DNA of 42,035 bases from Acidimicrobiales bacterium (GTDB lineage Bacteria; Actinomycetota; Acidimicrobiia; Acidimicrobiales; CADCSY01). Made by a program: the position numbers and the translations under genes. Under the pieces are notes generated by a model. That model was not told the DNA's origin. It worked only from the letters and a program-made list of their open reading frames with translations, and did no database searches. The stretch is taken from the NCBI GenBank assembly GCA_035512495.1, contig DATKDW010000015.1, forward strand, positions 1-42,035, written 5' to 3'. Positions 1 to 7,186 of this stretch are shown here, in pieces (within the stretch, counting starts at the first letter, position 1; each line of letters starts with the position of its first letter).

Positions 1-1
1 C

Positions 2-244
2 GTGTACACCGTCGTCGAGCTCATCGGGACGAGTACGGAGTCATGGGAGAAGGCGGCCGCAGCGGCGGTGACGACGGCATCGCAGTCGCTACGTGATCTT
101 CGGGTGGCCGAGGTCGTCGAGCTCGACATGCAGCTCGAGAAGGGGAAGATCTCGGCATACCGCGCCAAGGTCAAGGTCTCGTTCAAGTACGAGCCGAGTG
201 CAAAGTCTCCGGCAAAGAAGAAGGCCGCCTCCCGGCGGAGCTGA
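2..244 (+). CDS. Dodecin family flavin-binding protein (5' end probably outside window)
   Basis: Small flavin-storage protein of the dodecin fold; family members form hollow dodecamers that bind riboflavin, FMN or FAD and are thought to buffer free flavin. The 80 visible residues carry the family pattern almost from the first codon: a VELIGTS stretch, an SWEKAAAAAV helix, RVAEVVELDMQLE, and a closing SFKYE strand. Family proteins are about 70 residues and normally have a few residues before the VY-x-VVEL strand. The GTG at base 2 therefore may be an internal Val, with the real start just before the window. A Lys/Ser/Arg-rich tail of about 12 residues follows the core; such tails are variable. 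The gene ends 46 bases before the next gene, which has its own -10 box. Confidence 0.9.
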   Translation: MYTVVELIGTSTESWEKAAAAAVTTASQSLRDLRVAEVVELDMQLEKGKISAYRAKVKVSFKYEPSAKSPAKKKAASRRS

Positions 245-278
245 GACAGAGGGCGACGAGGGCTGGTGTCACCTCGTC

Positions 279-284
279 TAGCGT
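279..284 (+). promoter_or_regulatory. -10 box TAGCGT of a leaderless-type promoter
   Basis: TAGCGT is followed by six bases (GGCTCC) and then the ATG at 291, with no Shine-Dalgarno sequence between. The same 6-8 base spacing recurs at many starts in this window, so the transcript probably begins at the start codon. No clear -35 is visible. Confidence 0.6.
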
Positions 285-290
285 GGCTCC

Positions 291-1226
291 ATGGGTGCAA
301 CAGCTGAGGGCCGCGACTCGAGCCGAGAGGCGTCCATCGGCGCAATTGAGCTCGAACCGGTAGCCGGGACGGGCGGTGATGCGGGCGCGCACCACGTCAT
401 CTGGATGCTCGGTTCCTGGGTTGCCATCGTGGTGCTCGTGGCCGTTGGTGTGCTGGCCGTCGGTGCCGTCGAGGCGCCTGAGGACAGGGCCACCGCGGTC
501 GAGACGATCACGGACCTCGGTGGGCTCCGGTCTGCGATCCCCGGCACGTCGGAGTCATCCCGACCCTTCCGCATGACCATGGAGATGGACATCGAGTCCG
601 AGGGTGATGGCTTGTCGGGGTCGTTCGGAATGTCGATGGACATGCGCAGCGATGGCCAGCGCTCGGCGATCGAGCTGTCGATGCTCGGCCGAACCACTTC
701 GATGTTGGCGTCCACCGACATCATCTACCTCCCTACGGTCGGCGGCGAGGGTTGGGTCGCCTACCGGATGCCCGACGTGGATACCGCAGCCACCTCGATG
801 TTCAGGGGCGCCGACCCGCTGGCGATGCTCAACGCCATGTCATCGAGACACCCCGTGGAACTGGTCGGCCACGAGACCATCGATGGCATCGACGCGACGC
901 ACTACCGAGTGCGCAACGACGTCAGTGGGTTGCTCAAGGACACGGTCAGCTCAGAGAGCCAGCTCGAGGCGATCGAGCGGCTCGGCTTCGGCGCGTTGCC
1001 GACCATGACCGTCGATGCCTGGATCGATGCCGACGGCATGATGCGGCGAATGGACATGGGCATCGACGCCGCCGGGAGCACACTCACGATGGTCATGCGG
1101 ATCTACGACGTCGAGGAGTCGGCGGAGATCACCATCCCAACTGACGCCGAGGGGCCATTCGATGTCGATCCCAGCGACCCTGCCGGGCGCTTCAACACGC
1201 ACCTGATCGGCCTCCTCACCGGCTGA
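291..1226 (+). CDS. Membrane-anchored LppX/LprG-like extracytoplasmic protein
   Basis: A 311-residue protein with a short cytoplasmic N-terminus, one strongly hydrophobic segment at about residues 39-62 (WVAIVVLVAVGVLAVGAV), and a large outer domain. The outer domain has alternating strands, a Met-rich MTMEMDIES...SMDMRS section and a GHETIDGIDATHYRV motif. That motif resembles the LppX_LprAFG family, periplasmic lipid-carrier-like lipoproteins of actinobacteria. There is no lipobox cysteine, so it is tethered by the transmembrane helix rather than by lipid. The start is fixed by the -10 box 12 bases upstream and the lack of an earlier plausible start. The function is inferred from fold-like sequence features only; a lipid or hydrophobic ligand is possible but not shown. 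Confidence 0.65.
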   Translation: MGATAEGRDSSREASIGAIELEPVAGTGGDAGAHHVIWMLGSWVAIVVLVAVGVLAVGAVEAPEDRATAVETITDLGGLRSAIPGTSESSRPFRMTMEMDIESEGDGLSGSFGMSMDMRSDGQRSAIELSMLGRTTSMLASTDIIYLPTVGGEGWVAYRMPDVDTAATSMFRGADPLAMLNAMSSRHPVELVGHETIDGIDATHYRVRNDVSGLLKDTVSSESQLEAIERLGFGALPTMTVDAWIDADGMMRRMDMGIDAAGSTLTMVMRIYDVEESAEITIPTDAEGPFDVDPSDPAGRFNTHLIGLLTG

Positions 1227-1255
1227 CCCGGCCATGACTGTCCGTCCCGGTCAGC
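1222..1255. terminator. Imperfect hairpin between convergent genes
   Basis: GCTGACC (1222-1228) pairs with GGTCAGC (1249-1255) across a 20-base loop. It spans the stop of the plus-strand gene and lies next to the stop of the CHRD gene, where a two-way terminator would be expected. There is no T-run, so support is structural only. Confidence 0.35.
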
Positions 1256-1259
1256 AGGC

Positions 1260-1772
1260 CTACGACCCCGGCAGCTGACCGCGCACGGCGCCGGCGGGGA
1301 ACGGCTCGTTGTGGACGTTGACGTAGTAGCCGGCCGGGTTGGCAGCGATGTCGGCGGCAAGGTCGGCGTCGGCGACGGTGCATCCGTCCCACACACCGTC
1401 GTCACTGGGGTCACCGAGTTCGACCACGATCGGTCCGGCCTCGTCGGGAGTGCCCTCGTGGATGTGGGCGGCGGTGGGCGGGTCGATGTTGTCGACCGAG
1501 ACCTCGAAGCAGATCTCGGCGCTGGCGAGGTCGATGGTGACCTCGGCCGCGCCGGAGCCATCATCGTCGCCGGGTCCGGGCACTTCGGCGTCACCCGACA
1601 GGTCGGCCGAGAGCTCGACCTCCCCTTCGGCTTCGTAGCCGGAGGCGGCGGTGGTCGTCGTAGTGTCGTCGCCCGGCGTGAGGGCAGGATCCTGGTCGTC
1701 CCCGCAGGCGCCGAGGAGCAGCGCGGCGGCGACGGGCAGAGCGAACAGGGACGAGCGGCGGAGCATTGGCAC
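1260..1772 (-). CDS. CHRD-domain lipoprotein
   Basis: Secreted lipoprotein: a basic N-terminus, a hydrophobic stretch and a lipobox ending LLGAC (Cys about residue 23), then an acidic/Thr-rich linker (PGDDTTTTTAA) and a CHRD domain. The domain shows the family marks: LSGDAEVPGPGDDDGSG near its start, a strand with CFEVSV, the central AAHIHEGTPDEAGPIVV, and the terminal YYVNVHNEPFPAGAVRGQL. CHRD domains occur in chordin and in many bacterial exported proteins of unknown function. The GTG at 1772 is chosen because AGGAGG at 1785-1780 lies 7 bases ahead of it; an ATG two codons later would sit 13 bases from that site. The gene is convergent with the preceding gene and lies downstream of, and on the same strand as, the acyl-CoA dehydrogenase. 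The substrate is unknown. Confidence 0.85.
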   Translation of the reverse strand: MPMLRRSSLFALPVAAALLLGACGDDQDPALTPGDDTTTTTAASGYEAEGEVELSADLSGDAEVPGPGDDDGSGAAEVTIDLASAEICFEVSVDNIDPPTAAHIHEGTPDEAGPIVVELGDPSDDGVWDGCTVADADLAADIAANPAGYYVNVHNEPFPAGAVRGQLPGS

Positions 1773-1837
1773 GGCGGAACCTCCTGGTGGCGTGGTCCCC
1801 ATTGTGCCCGAGTGCACCCACGGGCGGTCCGCGTCCC

Positions 1838-3004
1838 TCAGCCCCCGGCGCGCTGGGACTCGGCCCAGGTGCGGCCGGCCTCCACGTCGAGGTCGTGCGG
1901 GAGGCCGAGCACCCGCTCGGCCACGATGTTGCGCTGCACCTCGCTGGTGCCCCCGCCGACGGTGAGGGCGGGAGCGAAGAGGTAGCCGTAGTGCCAGCCG
2001 TGGTCGTCGCTGCCACCGAGGGGACCGGCGGTCGCCAGCATCCCGGCGCTGCCGCACAGGTCCTTGGCGATGGCCATCACCTTCTGGCCGTGCTCGTCGG
2101 CCAGCATCTTGCGGATCGACGCCTCGGGGCCGGGCGAGCGGCCCTTCACCACGGCGCTCACCGTCCGCAGCCGGATGAGTCGCAGCACCTCGGCTTCGAT
2201 GGCCAGATCGGCCAGGCGCTGGCGCATCACCGGGTCGGTCACCCCGCCCCGAGCCCGGACGAGGTCGAGCAGGTCGCCGGCCGACGGCCCGTTGCCCCAC
2301 AGGGCGCCCCCCGACGAGAGGGAGACCCGCTCGTTGGCAAGGGTCACCTTGGCCAGCGCCCAGCCTCCGTGCTCCTCCCCGACGATGGCATCGGCTGGGA
2401 GCCGAACGTCGTCGAGGAACACCTCGTTGAAGGTGTGGCCGCCGGTCATCTCGATGATGGGGCGCACCTCGATGCCCGGCAGGTCCATGGGGCAGATGAA
2501 GTAGCTGATGCCCCGGTGCTTCGGCGCGTCGGGATCGGTCCGGGCGATCAGGATGCCGTAGGCGCTGTGGTGGGCGAGGGAGGTCCACACCTTCTGGCCG
2601 CTCACCACCCAGGTGTCACCGTCACGGACGGCGCGGGTCGAGAGGGCGGCGAGGTCCGATCCGGCGCCGGGCTCGCTGAAGAGCTGGCACCAGATCTCCT
2701 CGCCGCTCAGGATGGGCAGGAGGTGGCGCGACTGCTGCTCCTCCGTCCCGGCGTGGAGGAGCGTGGGGCCCGCCCAGCCGATCCCGATCGGGTTCGAGGG
2801 GCGACGCACGCCGGCGGCGCGGAGCTCGTCGTCGACGATCAGCTGGTGGATCGGGTCGGCTCCCAGGCCGAAGGGGCGGGGCCAGTGCGGCGCCACATAC
2901 CCGGCCTCCGCGAGGGAACGACCCGACGGGGAGGGATTGGCCTCGAGCCAGGCGCGCACCGCCTTCCGGCGGGGATCGTCATCGTCGGGGAGCTCGAAGT
3001 CCAT
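1838..3004 (-). CDS. Acyl-CoA dehydrogenase (FadE-like)
   Basis: A 388-residue flavoprotein that introduces a 2,3-double bond into an acyl-CoA. The N-terminal helical domain is followed by the FAD/substrate signature CQLFSEPGAGSDLA (about residues 106-119) and the WVVSGQKVWTS strand. The C-terminal domain ends with GGGTSEVQRNIVAERVLGLP, the usual dimer/FAD contact region. The length matches the short-chain to steroid-side-chain FadE group of actinobacteria. It is divergent from a FadD19-like ligase, with only about 110 bases between starts, which suggests a shared catabolic role. The catalytic base cannot be assigned with certainty. The start is supported by a -10 box (TAGGTT) with a six-base gap to the ATG. 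The natural acyl chain is unknown; branched, alicyclic or steroid side chains are plausible from context. Confidence 0.9.
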   Translation of the reverse strand: MDFELPDDDDPRRKAVRAWLEANPSPSGRSLAEAGYVAPHWPRPFGLGADPIHQLIVDDELRAAGVRRPSNPIGIGWAGPTLLHAGTEEQQSRHLLPILSGEEIWCQLFSEPGAGSDLAALSTRAVRDGDTWVVSGQKVWTSLAHHSAYGILIARTDPDAPKHRGISYFICPMDLPGIEVRPIIEMTGGHTFNEVFLDDVRLPADAIVGEEHGGWALAKVTLANERVSLSSGGALWGNGPSAGDLLDLVRARGGVTDPVMRQRLADLAIEAEVLRLIRLRTVSAVVKGRSPGPEASIRKMLADEHGQKVMAIAKDLCGSAGMLATAGPLGGSDDHGWHYGYLFAPALTVGGGTSEVQRNIVAERVLGLPHDLDVEAGRTWAESQRAGG

Positions 3005-3010
3005 GCGCGG

Positions 3011-3016
3011 AACCTA
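3011..3016 (-). promoter_or_regulatory. -10 box TAGGTT of a leaderless-type promoter
   Basis: On the minus strand TAGGTT runs 3016 to 3011, followed by CCGCGC and the ATG at 3004. The spacing is identical to that at 279, 4775, 19462 and 22397. Confidence 0.6.
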
Positions 3017-3072
3017 CCCCCGGTGGCTGACCCGGGCGTCAGCGACTGGACGGAGCACACCCCGGGGGTGCC

Positions 3073-3078
3073 TACACT
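3073..3078 (+). promoter_or_regulatory. -10 box TACACT for the acyl-CoA ligase
   Basis: TACACT lies 44 bases before the GTG at 3117. A transcript starting near 3085 would have a short leader carrying GGGGGAG (3103-3109) seven bases before the start codon, so this gene is led by an ordinary ribosome site rather than being leaderless. Confidence 0.45.
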
Positions 3079-3116
3079 CGTGGCCGTTCACCACGTCGTC
3101 GAGGGGGAGTGCCGCT

Positions 3117-4736
3117 GTGCCCGGTTGGAACATCGCAGAGATCTGGGAGGCTGTCGCCGAGGCCCAGCCCGAGGCTCCGGCACAGGTCCAGGGCGATCGC
3201 CGCCTCACCTGGGCCGAGTTCGACCGTCGGGCCGACGGGGTGGCCAAGGCCCTCCTCGACCTCGGCGTCGAGCGCCAGGACAAGGTCGCCCAGTACCTGC
3301 ACAACTGCCCCGAGTACCTCGAGTCGCTCTTCGGCGCCTGGAAGGCCGGGCTCGTGCCGGTCAACACCAACTACCGCTACACCGAGTCCGAGCTCACCTA
3401 CCTCTGGGACAACGCCGACGCCGTGGCCGTCGTCTTCCACGGCGCGTTCACCGAGACGATCGAGCGCATCCTCGCCGACGTGCCCCGCGTCCGGCTCTGG
3501 CTCTGGGTCGACGACGGCAGCGGCCCCTGCCCCGACTGGGCCACCCCCTACGAGGACGCCGCCGACTCGGCGACCGGGCGCACCGTGCCCGAGTGGGGCC
3601 GCGCCGGCGACGACCTCTACATGCTCTACACCGGCGGCACCACTGGCATGCCCAAGGGCGTCATGTGGCGCCAGGACGACCTGTTCCACCTCCTCAACTC
3701 CTCCTCGCCCAGCGCCTACGACGCCGATGGCACCATCGACGACGTCAAGGCCAAGCGCCAGTCGGAGGGCCCCGGCTTCGGCGCTATCCCAGCGTGCCCC
3801 CTCATGCACGGCACCGGCGCGCTCATCTCCTTCGCCATCCTCACCGGGGGCGGCACCATCGTCCTGCTGCCCTCCCGCTCCTTCGATGCCGAGGAGCTCT
3901 TCGACGTGCTCGAGAAGGAGCAGGCCAACGCCGCGGTCATCGTGGGCGACGCGTTCGCCAAGCCGATGGTCCGTGCCCTCGACGCCGAACCCGATCGCTG
4001 GAACATCTCCAGCCTGCTCATGATGTACAGCTCCGGTGTGATGTGGAGCGAGTCGACCAAGCAGGGGCTGCTGAAGCACAACCCGGGGATGATGCTCATC
4101 GACGCCCTCGGCTCGTCGGAGGCCATCGGCATGGGCACCAACCTCTCAGCCGGCGAGGACGCGGCCAAGACCGCCAAGTTCTCCCTGGGCGAGAACGCCG
4201 TGGTCATCACCGACGACGGCCGCCTGGTGGAGCCCGGCTCGGGCGAGATCGGCCGGGTCGGCATCAAGGGCCGCGTCCCCGTGGGCTACTACAAGGACCC
4301 CGAGAAGTCGGCTGCGACGTTCCCCGAGATCGATGGTGTCCGCTACTCCATCCCCGGCGACTACGCGACGGTCGAGTCCGACGGCTCGGTGACGCTCCTC
4401 GGCCGTGGCTCGGTGTGCATCAACACCGGCGGCGAGAAGGTCTTCCCCGAGGAGGTCGAAGAGGCCCTGAAGACCTACCCGGGCGTCCGCGACGCCGTGG
4501 CCGTGGGTGTGCCCGATGACAAGTTCGGCGAAGCCGTCACCGCCGTCGTCGAGCTCGACCCGGGCGCCGAGGTCGACGAGGGCGACGTCATCAAGCACGT
4601 CAAGGGCAGCCTCGCCGCGTTCAAGGCGCCCAAGCACGTCATCGTCGTGGAGACGATCGGCCGGGCCCCCAACGCCAAGGTCGACTACAAGCGCCTCAAG
4701 CAGCTCGCAGCCGAGCGCATCGCCGTCCGCTCGTAG
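3117..4736 (+). CDS. FadD19-like acyl-CoA synthetase
   Basis: A 539-residue ANL-superfamily enzyme: ATP-dependent activation of a carboxylic acid to acyl-AMP and then acyl-CoA. The P-loop-like motif YTGGTTGMPKGVMWR is at about residues 170-184. The region DALGSSEAIGMGTN holds the adenine-binding motif, IPGDYATVESDG holds the ribose-binding Asp, and GRGSVCINTGGEKVFPEEVE is the hinge. A C-terminal lysine lies in APNAKVDYK near residue 520. Overall pattern and length fit mycobacterial FadD19, a steroid side-chain CoA ligase, better than FadD long-chain ligases. GTG 3117 is chosen over longer readings because of the strong GGGGGAG site seven bases upstream and because the MPGWNIAEIWE start fits the family. 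It sits between a divergent FadE and a downstream Hsd4A-like dehydrogenase. Substrate assignment is inference. Confidence 0.88.
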   Translation: MPGWNIAEIWEAVAEAQPEAPAQVQGDRRLTWAEFDRRADGVAKALLDLGVERQDKVAQYLHNCPEYLESLFGAWKAGLVPVNTNYRYTESELTYLWDNADAVAVVFHGAFTETIERILADVPRVRLWLWVDDGSGPCPDWATPYEDAADSATGRTVPEWGRAGDDLYMLYTGGTTGMPKGVMWRQDDLFHLLNSSSPSAYDADGTIDDVKAKRQSEGPGFGAIPACPLMHGTGALISFAILTGGGTIVLLPSRSFDAEELFDVLEKEQANAAVIVGDAFAKPMVRALDAEPDRWNISSLLMMYSSGVMWSESTKQGLLKHNPGMMLIDALGSSEAIGMGTNLSAGEDAAKTAKFSLGENAVVITDDGRLVEPGSGEIGRVGIKGRVPVGYYKDPEKSAATFPEIDGVRYSIPGDYATVESDGSVTLLGRGSVCINTGGEKVFPEEVEEALKTYPGVRDAVAVGVPDDKFGEAVTAVVELDPGAEVDEGDVIKHVKGSLAAFKAPKHVIVVETIGRAPNAKVDYKRLKQLAAERIAVRS

Positions 4737-4774
4737 GGGCCAGGCCCGTTTCGCCTCGCCCGGAGGAGGGCGCG

Positions 4775-4780
4775 TAGCGT
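4775..4780 (+). promoter_or_regulatory. -10 box TAGCGT of a leaderless-type promoter
   Basis: TAGCGT is followed by CCGGCC and the ATG at 4787. GGAGGAGG at 4761-4768 is too far from the ATG to be its ribosome site. The dehydrogenase can therefore be transcribed apart from the ligase upstream. Confidence 0.55.
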
Positions 4781-4786
4781 CCGGCC

Positions 4787-5683
4787 ATGGCAGATCTCGG
4801 GTACGACGGCAAGGTTGCGATCATCACCGGAGCAGGCGGCGGGCTCGGGCGCGAGCACGCCCTCCTGCTCGCCTCTCGGGGCGCTCAGGTCGTGGTGAAC
4901 GACCTCGGCGGCTCGGTCAGCGGAGAGGGCGGCGGCAACGAGGGCCCGGCCCACACCACGGCCAAGGAGCTGGAGGACCTCGGCGGCGTCGCCGTGGCCG
5001 ACACCAACAGCGTGGCCACGCCCGAGGGCGGTGAGGCGATCGTGCAGACCGCCCTCGACGCCTACGGCCGGGTCGACATCGTGATCAACAACGCCGGCAT
5101 CCTGCGCGACAAGACCTTCCACAACATGACGCCCGAGTTCGTCGACCCCGTGATCGACGTGCACCTCAAGGGGGCGTTCAACGTCACCAAGCCCGCCTGG
5201 ATCAAGATGCGCGAGCAGGGCTACGGCCGCATCGTCAACACCTCCTCGAACTCGGGCATCCTCGGCAACTTCGGCCAGGCCAACTACGGCGCCGCCAAGA
5301 TGGGCCTCGTCGGCCTCACCCGCGTGCTCGCCGCCGAGGGCGGCAAGTACAACATCAAGGTCAACGCCCTGGCACCGGTGGCCCGCACCCGCATGACCGA
5401 GGAGCTCCTCGGCCCGCTCGCCGACAAGCTCGACCCCAAGCTGGTGTCGCCCATCGTGGCGTGGCTCGTGCACGAGGACTGCCCCGTGAGCGGCGAGATC
5501 TACTCCGCTGCCGGCGGCCGCATCGCACGGTTCTTCATCGGCATGACCGAGGGCTACTACAACGCCGACCTGTCGCTCGAGGACGTCCGCGACAACTTCG
5601 AGCAGATCCGCTCCGAGGACGGCTACACCGTCCCCTCGGGCCCCGGCGACGAGTTCACCCAGCTGCTCAAGCACTTCTCCTGA
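4787..5683 (+). CDS. Hsd4A/MFE-2-type (3R)-hydroxyacyl-CoA dehydrogenase, SDR family
   Basis: A 298-residue classical short-chain dehydrogenase/reductase. The nucleotide-binding motif TGAGGGLGREHA is near residue 15. NNAGI follows at about residue 103. The catalytic Ser is in NTSSNSG and the Tyr-x3-Lys in NYGAAK (about residues 152-170). The GREHA variant, the NDLGGSVSGEG insertion and the RDKTFHNM stretch are typical of the dehydrogenase part of peroxisomal multifunctional enzyme 2 and of actinobacterial Hsd4A, which acts on beta-hydroxyacyl-CoA in steroid side-chain breakdown. The extended C-terminus (about 50 residues after the usual SDR end) is also normal there. The place right after a FadD19-like ligase supports a beta-oxidation role. 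NAD dependence is expected but not tested. Confidence 0.88.
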   Translation: MADLGYDGKVAIITGAGGGLGREHALLLASRGAQVVVNDLGGSVSGEGGGNEGPAHTTAKELEDLGGVAVADTNSVATPEGGEAIVQTALDAYGRVDIVINNAGILRDKTFHNMTPEFVDPVIDVHLKGAFNVTKPAWIKMREQGYGRIVNTSSNSGILGNFGQANYGAAKMGLVGLTRVLAAEGGKYNIKVNALAPVARTRMTEELLGPLADKLDPKLVSPIVAWLVHEDCPVSGEIYSAAGGRIARFFIGMTEGYYNADLSLEDVRDNFEQIRSEDGYTVPSGPGDEFTQLLKHFS

Positions 5684-5699
5684 GCGACGGCCGGGGCGG

Positions 5700-7019
5700 T
5701 CACGCCTCCGGGACGTCGTCCACGGCCACCCCCGCGGCCGCCGCCGCCCGCTCGACCACCTCGAGGTCGGAGGGCAGCGGCTCGTGGGTCACGACACCGG
5801 CCACGCAGCGCTCGATCAACTGGCGCAGGGGCGGTGTGCGCTCGGCCAGGCCCGCAGCCTCCAGCTCGGCGATGAGCTGGCCGGCGACGTTGATCAGCGC
5901 CGCCGACAGGTGCGGCAACGACGCCGCGCTCACGCGAATCTGGTCGAACGCCTCGCCCACGTAGCCGGCGTGGTCGTGATCGTGGGGGCACAGTCCACGA
6001 CGGCCCTGGTCGCCCTCCAGGATCGACGGCGGGAGGTCGCGGTGGAGGATCTCGTGGAGGATCGACCCGAGGTGCACGATGCACTCGTAGGCGGTGGTGA
6101 CGTCGTTGACCCCGGTGGAGAGCGCTCGCAGGGCGATGTCGACCAGCTGTTGGATCCCGAAGCCGGCGTCTTGCTGCATCGACCGCTCGCGGCCCACCAC
6201 GAAGGACCGGTGGACCTCGCGGGCGACGACCTCCTCGTCGGGCAGCGGGCCCCAGACCGTGGCCAACCGCGCCCCGACGTGGACGAAGGAACCGACCCTC
6301 CGGTCGACCCGCACCACGCCTCCGGGCGGGAGCGCATCCAGCAGGCTCTGGTCGCCCACCTGCTGGAGCCACCCGGTGCGCAGCGCCCGAACCACGAGGC
6401 CGTCGCCCACCGGCTCGGGGGGCTCCACCGCACCGGAGCGCCCCTCCCCCAGCTCAGGGAACCGACGGGCGATCAACGATGTGGTCTCGTCGGTCACCCG
6501 CCGGATGAGCGAGGTTGCCTGGAGGGAGTGCACCGTGCGGTTGACGTAGGCGAGGATGGCGAACACGGCGAGGATGGCCAGCACGAGACCAAGGAGGGTG
6601 CCCAGGTTCGGCACCACGTCGCTGCCCTCGCCCTCCACGCCCCGGACGGCCCGCAGGATGATCAACGAGTAGGTGAAGGTGCCGACCATGAACCCGATGG
6701 CGGCCTGCTGGAACCGGTCGCGGAGGAAGCCACGGAGCACCCGAGGTGAGAACTGGCTCGACGCCAGCTGCACGGTCAGGGCGGTCAGGGCGAAGACGGT
6801 GCCGGCAACGGTGATGGTGGCACCGGCCACGGTGCTGAGCAGCGCACGGGCGTTGTCGACGCTGAACTGGAGGAACCGGGGCAGCCGATCGCTGTCCACC
6901 GAAGCGTCGACCAGGATCATCGTCTCACCGAGGACCACCGCGCCGATGACGAAGATGCCCGGCAGGTAGAAGAGGCTCTCCCGGAAGTTGTCGCCGGCCT
7001 TCCGGAGCTTGAGGATCAC
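5700..7019 (-). CDS. DUF2254 family membrane protein
   Basis: A 439-residue integral membrane protein with four hydrophobic segments in the first 170 residues. Between them is the family signature region LASSQFSPRVLRGFLRDR, followed by a large soluble C-terminal domain (about residues 190-439) containing VDIALRALSTGVNDVTTAYEC, also typical. DUF2254 proteins are widespread, and I know of no settled function. It lies divergent from the GGDEF-EAL gene with 167 bases between, and convergent with the Hsd4A-like gene (16 bases between stops). GTG at 7019 is chosen because a -10 box (TAGGCT) sits 13 bases ahead and no ribosome site is seen. No signal for a specific substrate or partner is visible. 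Confidence 0.85.
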   Translation of the reverse strand: MILKLRKAGDNFRESLFYLPGIFVIGAVVLGETMILVDASVDSDRLPRFLQFSVDNARALLSTVAGATITVAGTVFALTALTVQLASSQFSPRVLRGFLRDRFQQAAIGFMVGTFTYSLIILRAVRGVEGEGSDVVPNLGTLLGLVLAILAVFAILAYVNRTVHSLQATSLIRRVTDETTSLIARRFPELGEGRSGAVEPPEPVGDGLVVRALRTGWLQQVGDQSLLDALPPGGVVRVDRRVGSFVHVGARLATVWGPLPDEEVVAREVHRSFVVGRERSMQQDAGFGIQQLVDIALRALSTGVNDVTTAYECIVHLGSILHEILHRDLPPSILEGDQGRRGLCPHDHDHAGYVGEAFDQIRVSAASLPHLSAALINVAGQLIAELEAAGLAERTPPLRQLIERCVAGVVTHEPLPSDLEVVERAAAAAGVAVDDVPEA

Positions 7020-7026
7020 GGGGGCG

Positions 7027-7032
7027 AGCCTA
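7027..7032 (-). promoter_or_regulatory. -10 box TAGGCT of a leaderless-type promoter
   Basis: The minus-strand TAGGCT (7032 to 7027) has a seven-base gap to the GTG at 7019 and no purine-rich ribosome site. Confidence 0.5.
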
Positions 7033-7082
7033 ATGGGGGTCGTTCAGCGCCTCTTCTGGGACGCTAGACGTAGCCTTTCGCC

Positions 7083-7110
7083 TAAACGGGCAGGACCATC
7101 CTGCCGAAAT
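7083..7110 (+). promoter_or_regulatory. Sigma28/WhiG-like promoter with a palindrome in its spacer
   Basis: TAAAC (7083-7087), 16 bases, then CCGAAAT (7104-7110). This resembles the FliA/WhiG consensus (TAAA, about 15-16 bases, CCGATAA), with a spacer roughly one base longer. The same element with the same spacing occurs at 21181-21155 (minus), 23495 and 26696. A perfect inverted repeat, GGCAGGA-CCA-TCCTGCC (7089-7105), fills the spacer and could bind a repressor. TATGAT at 7110-7115 overlaps and could serve a housekeeping sigma factor. The leader to the GTG at 7187 would be about 70 bases. Confidence 0.55.
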
Positions 7111-7186
7111 ATGATGTGGCACTGCGTTGACGAGATCCGCTCGTCGAGCGAGGGATGGTGCGCCATGGGGCCAGGAGGACGCTGAG

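Noticed and set aside
267-284. TGTCAC at 267 as a fourth member of the TGTCACAC class
   Set aside because: The following bases (CTC) and the distance to the start codon (24 instead of 29) do not match; the -10 TAGCGT alone explains this start.
1766-4519. 917-codon plus-strand open frame
   Set aside because: It runs antisense across the CHRD and acyl-CoA dehydrogenase genes and then out of frame through the ligase; its translation is Arg/Gly/His-rich without domains.
7110-7115. TATGAT as the sole promoter of the GGDEF-EAL gene
   Set aside because: It lacks a visible -35 at proper distance, and the overlapping sigma28-like element is shared with three other sites; kept only as a possible second promoter.
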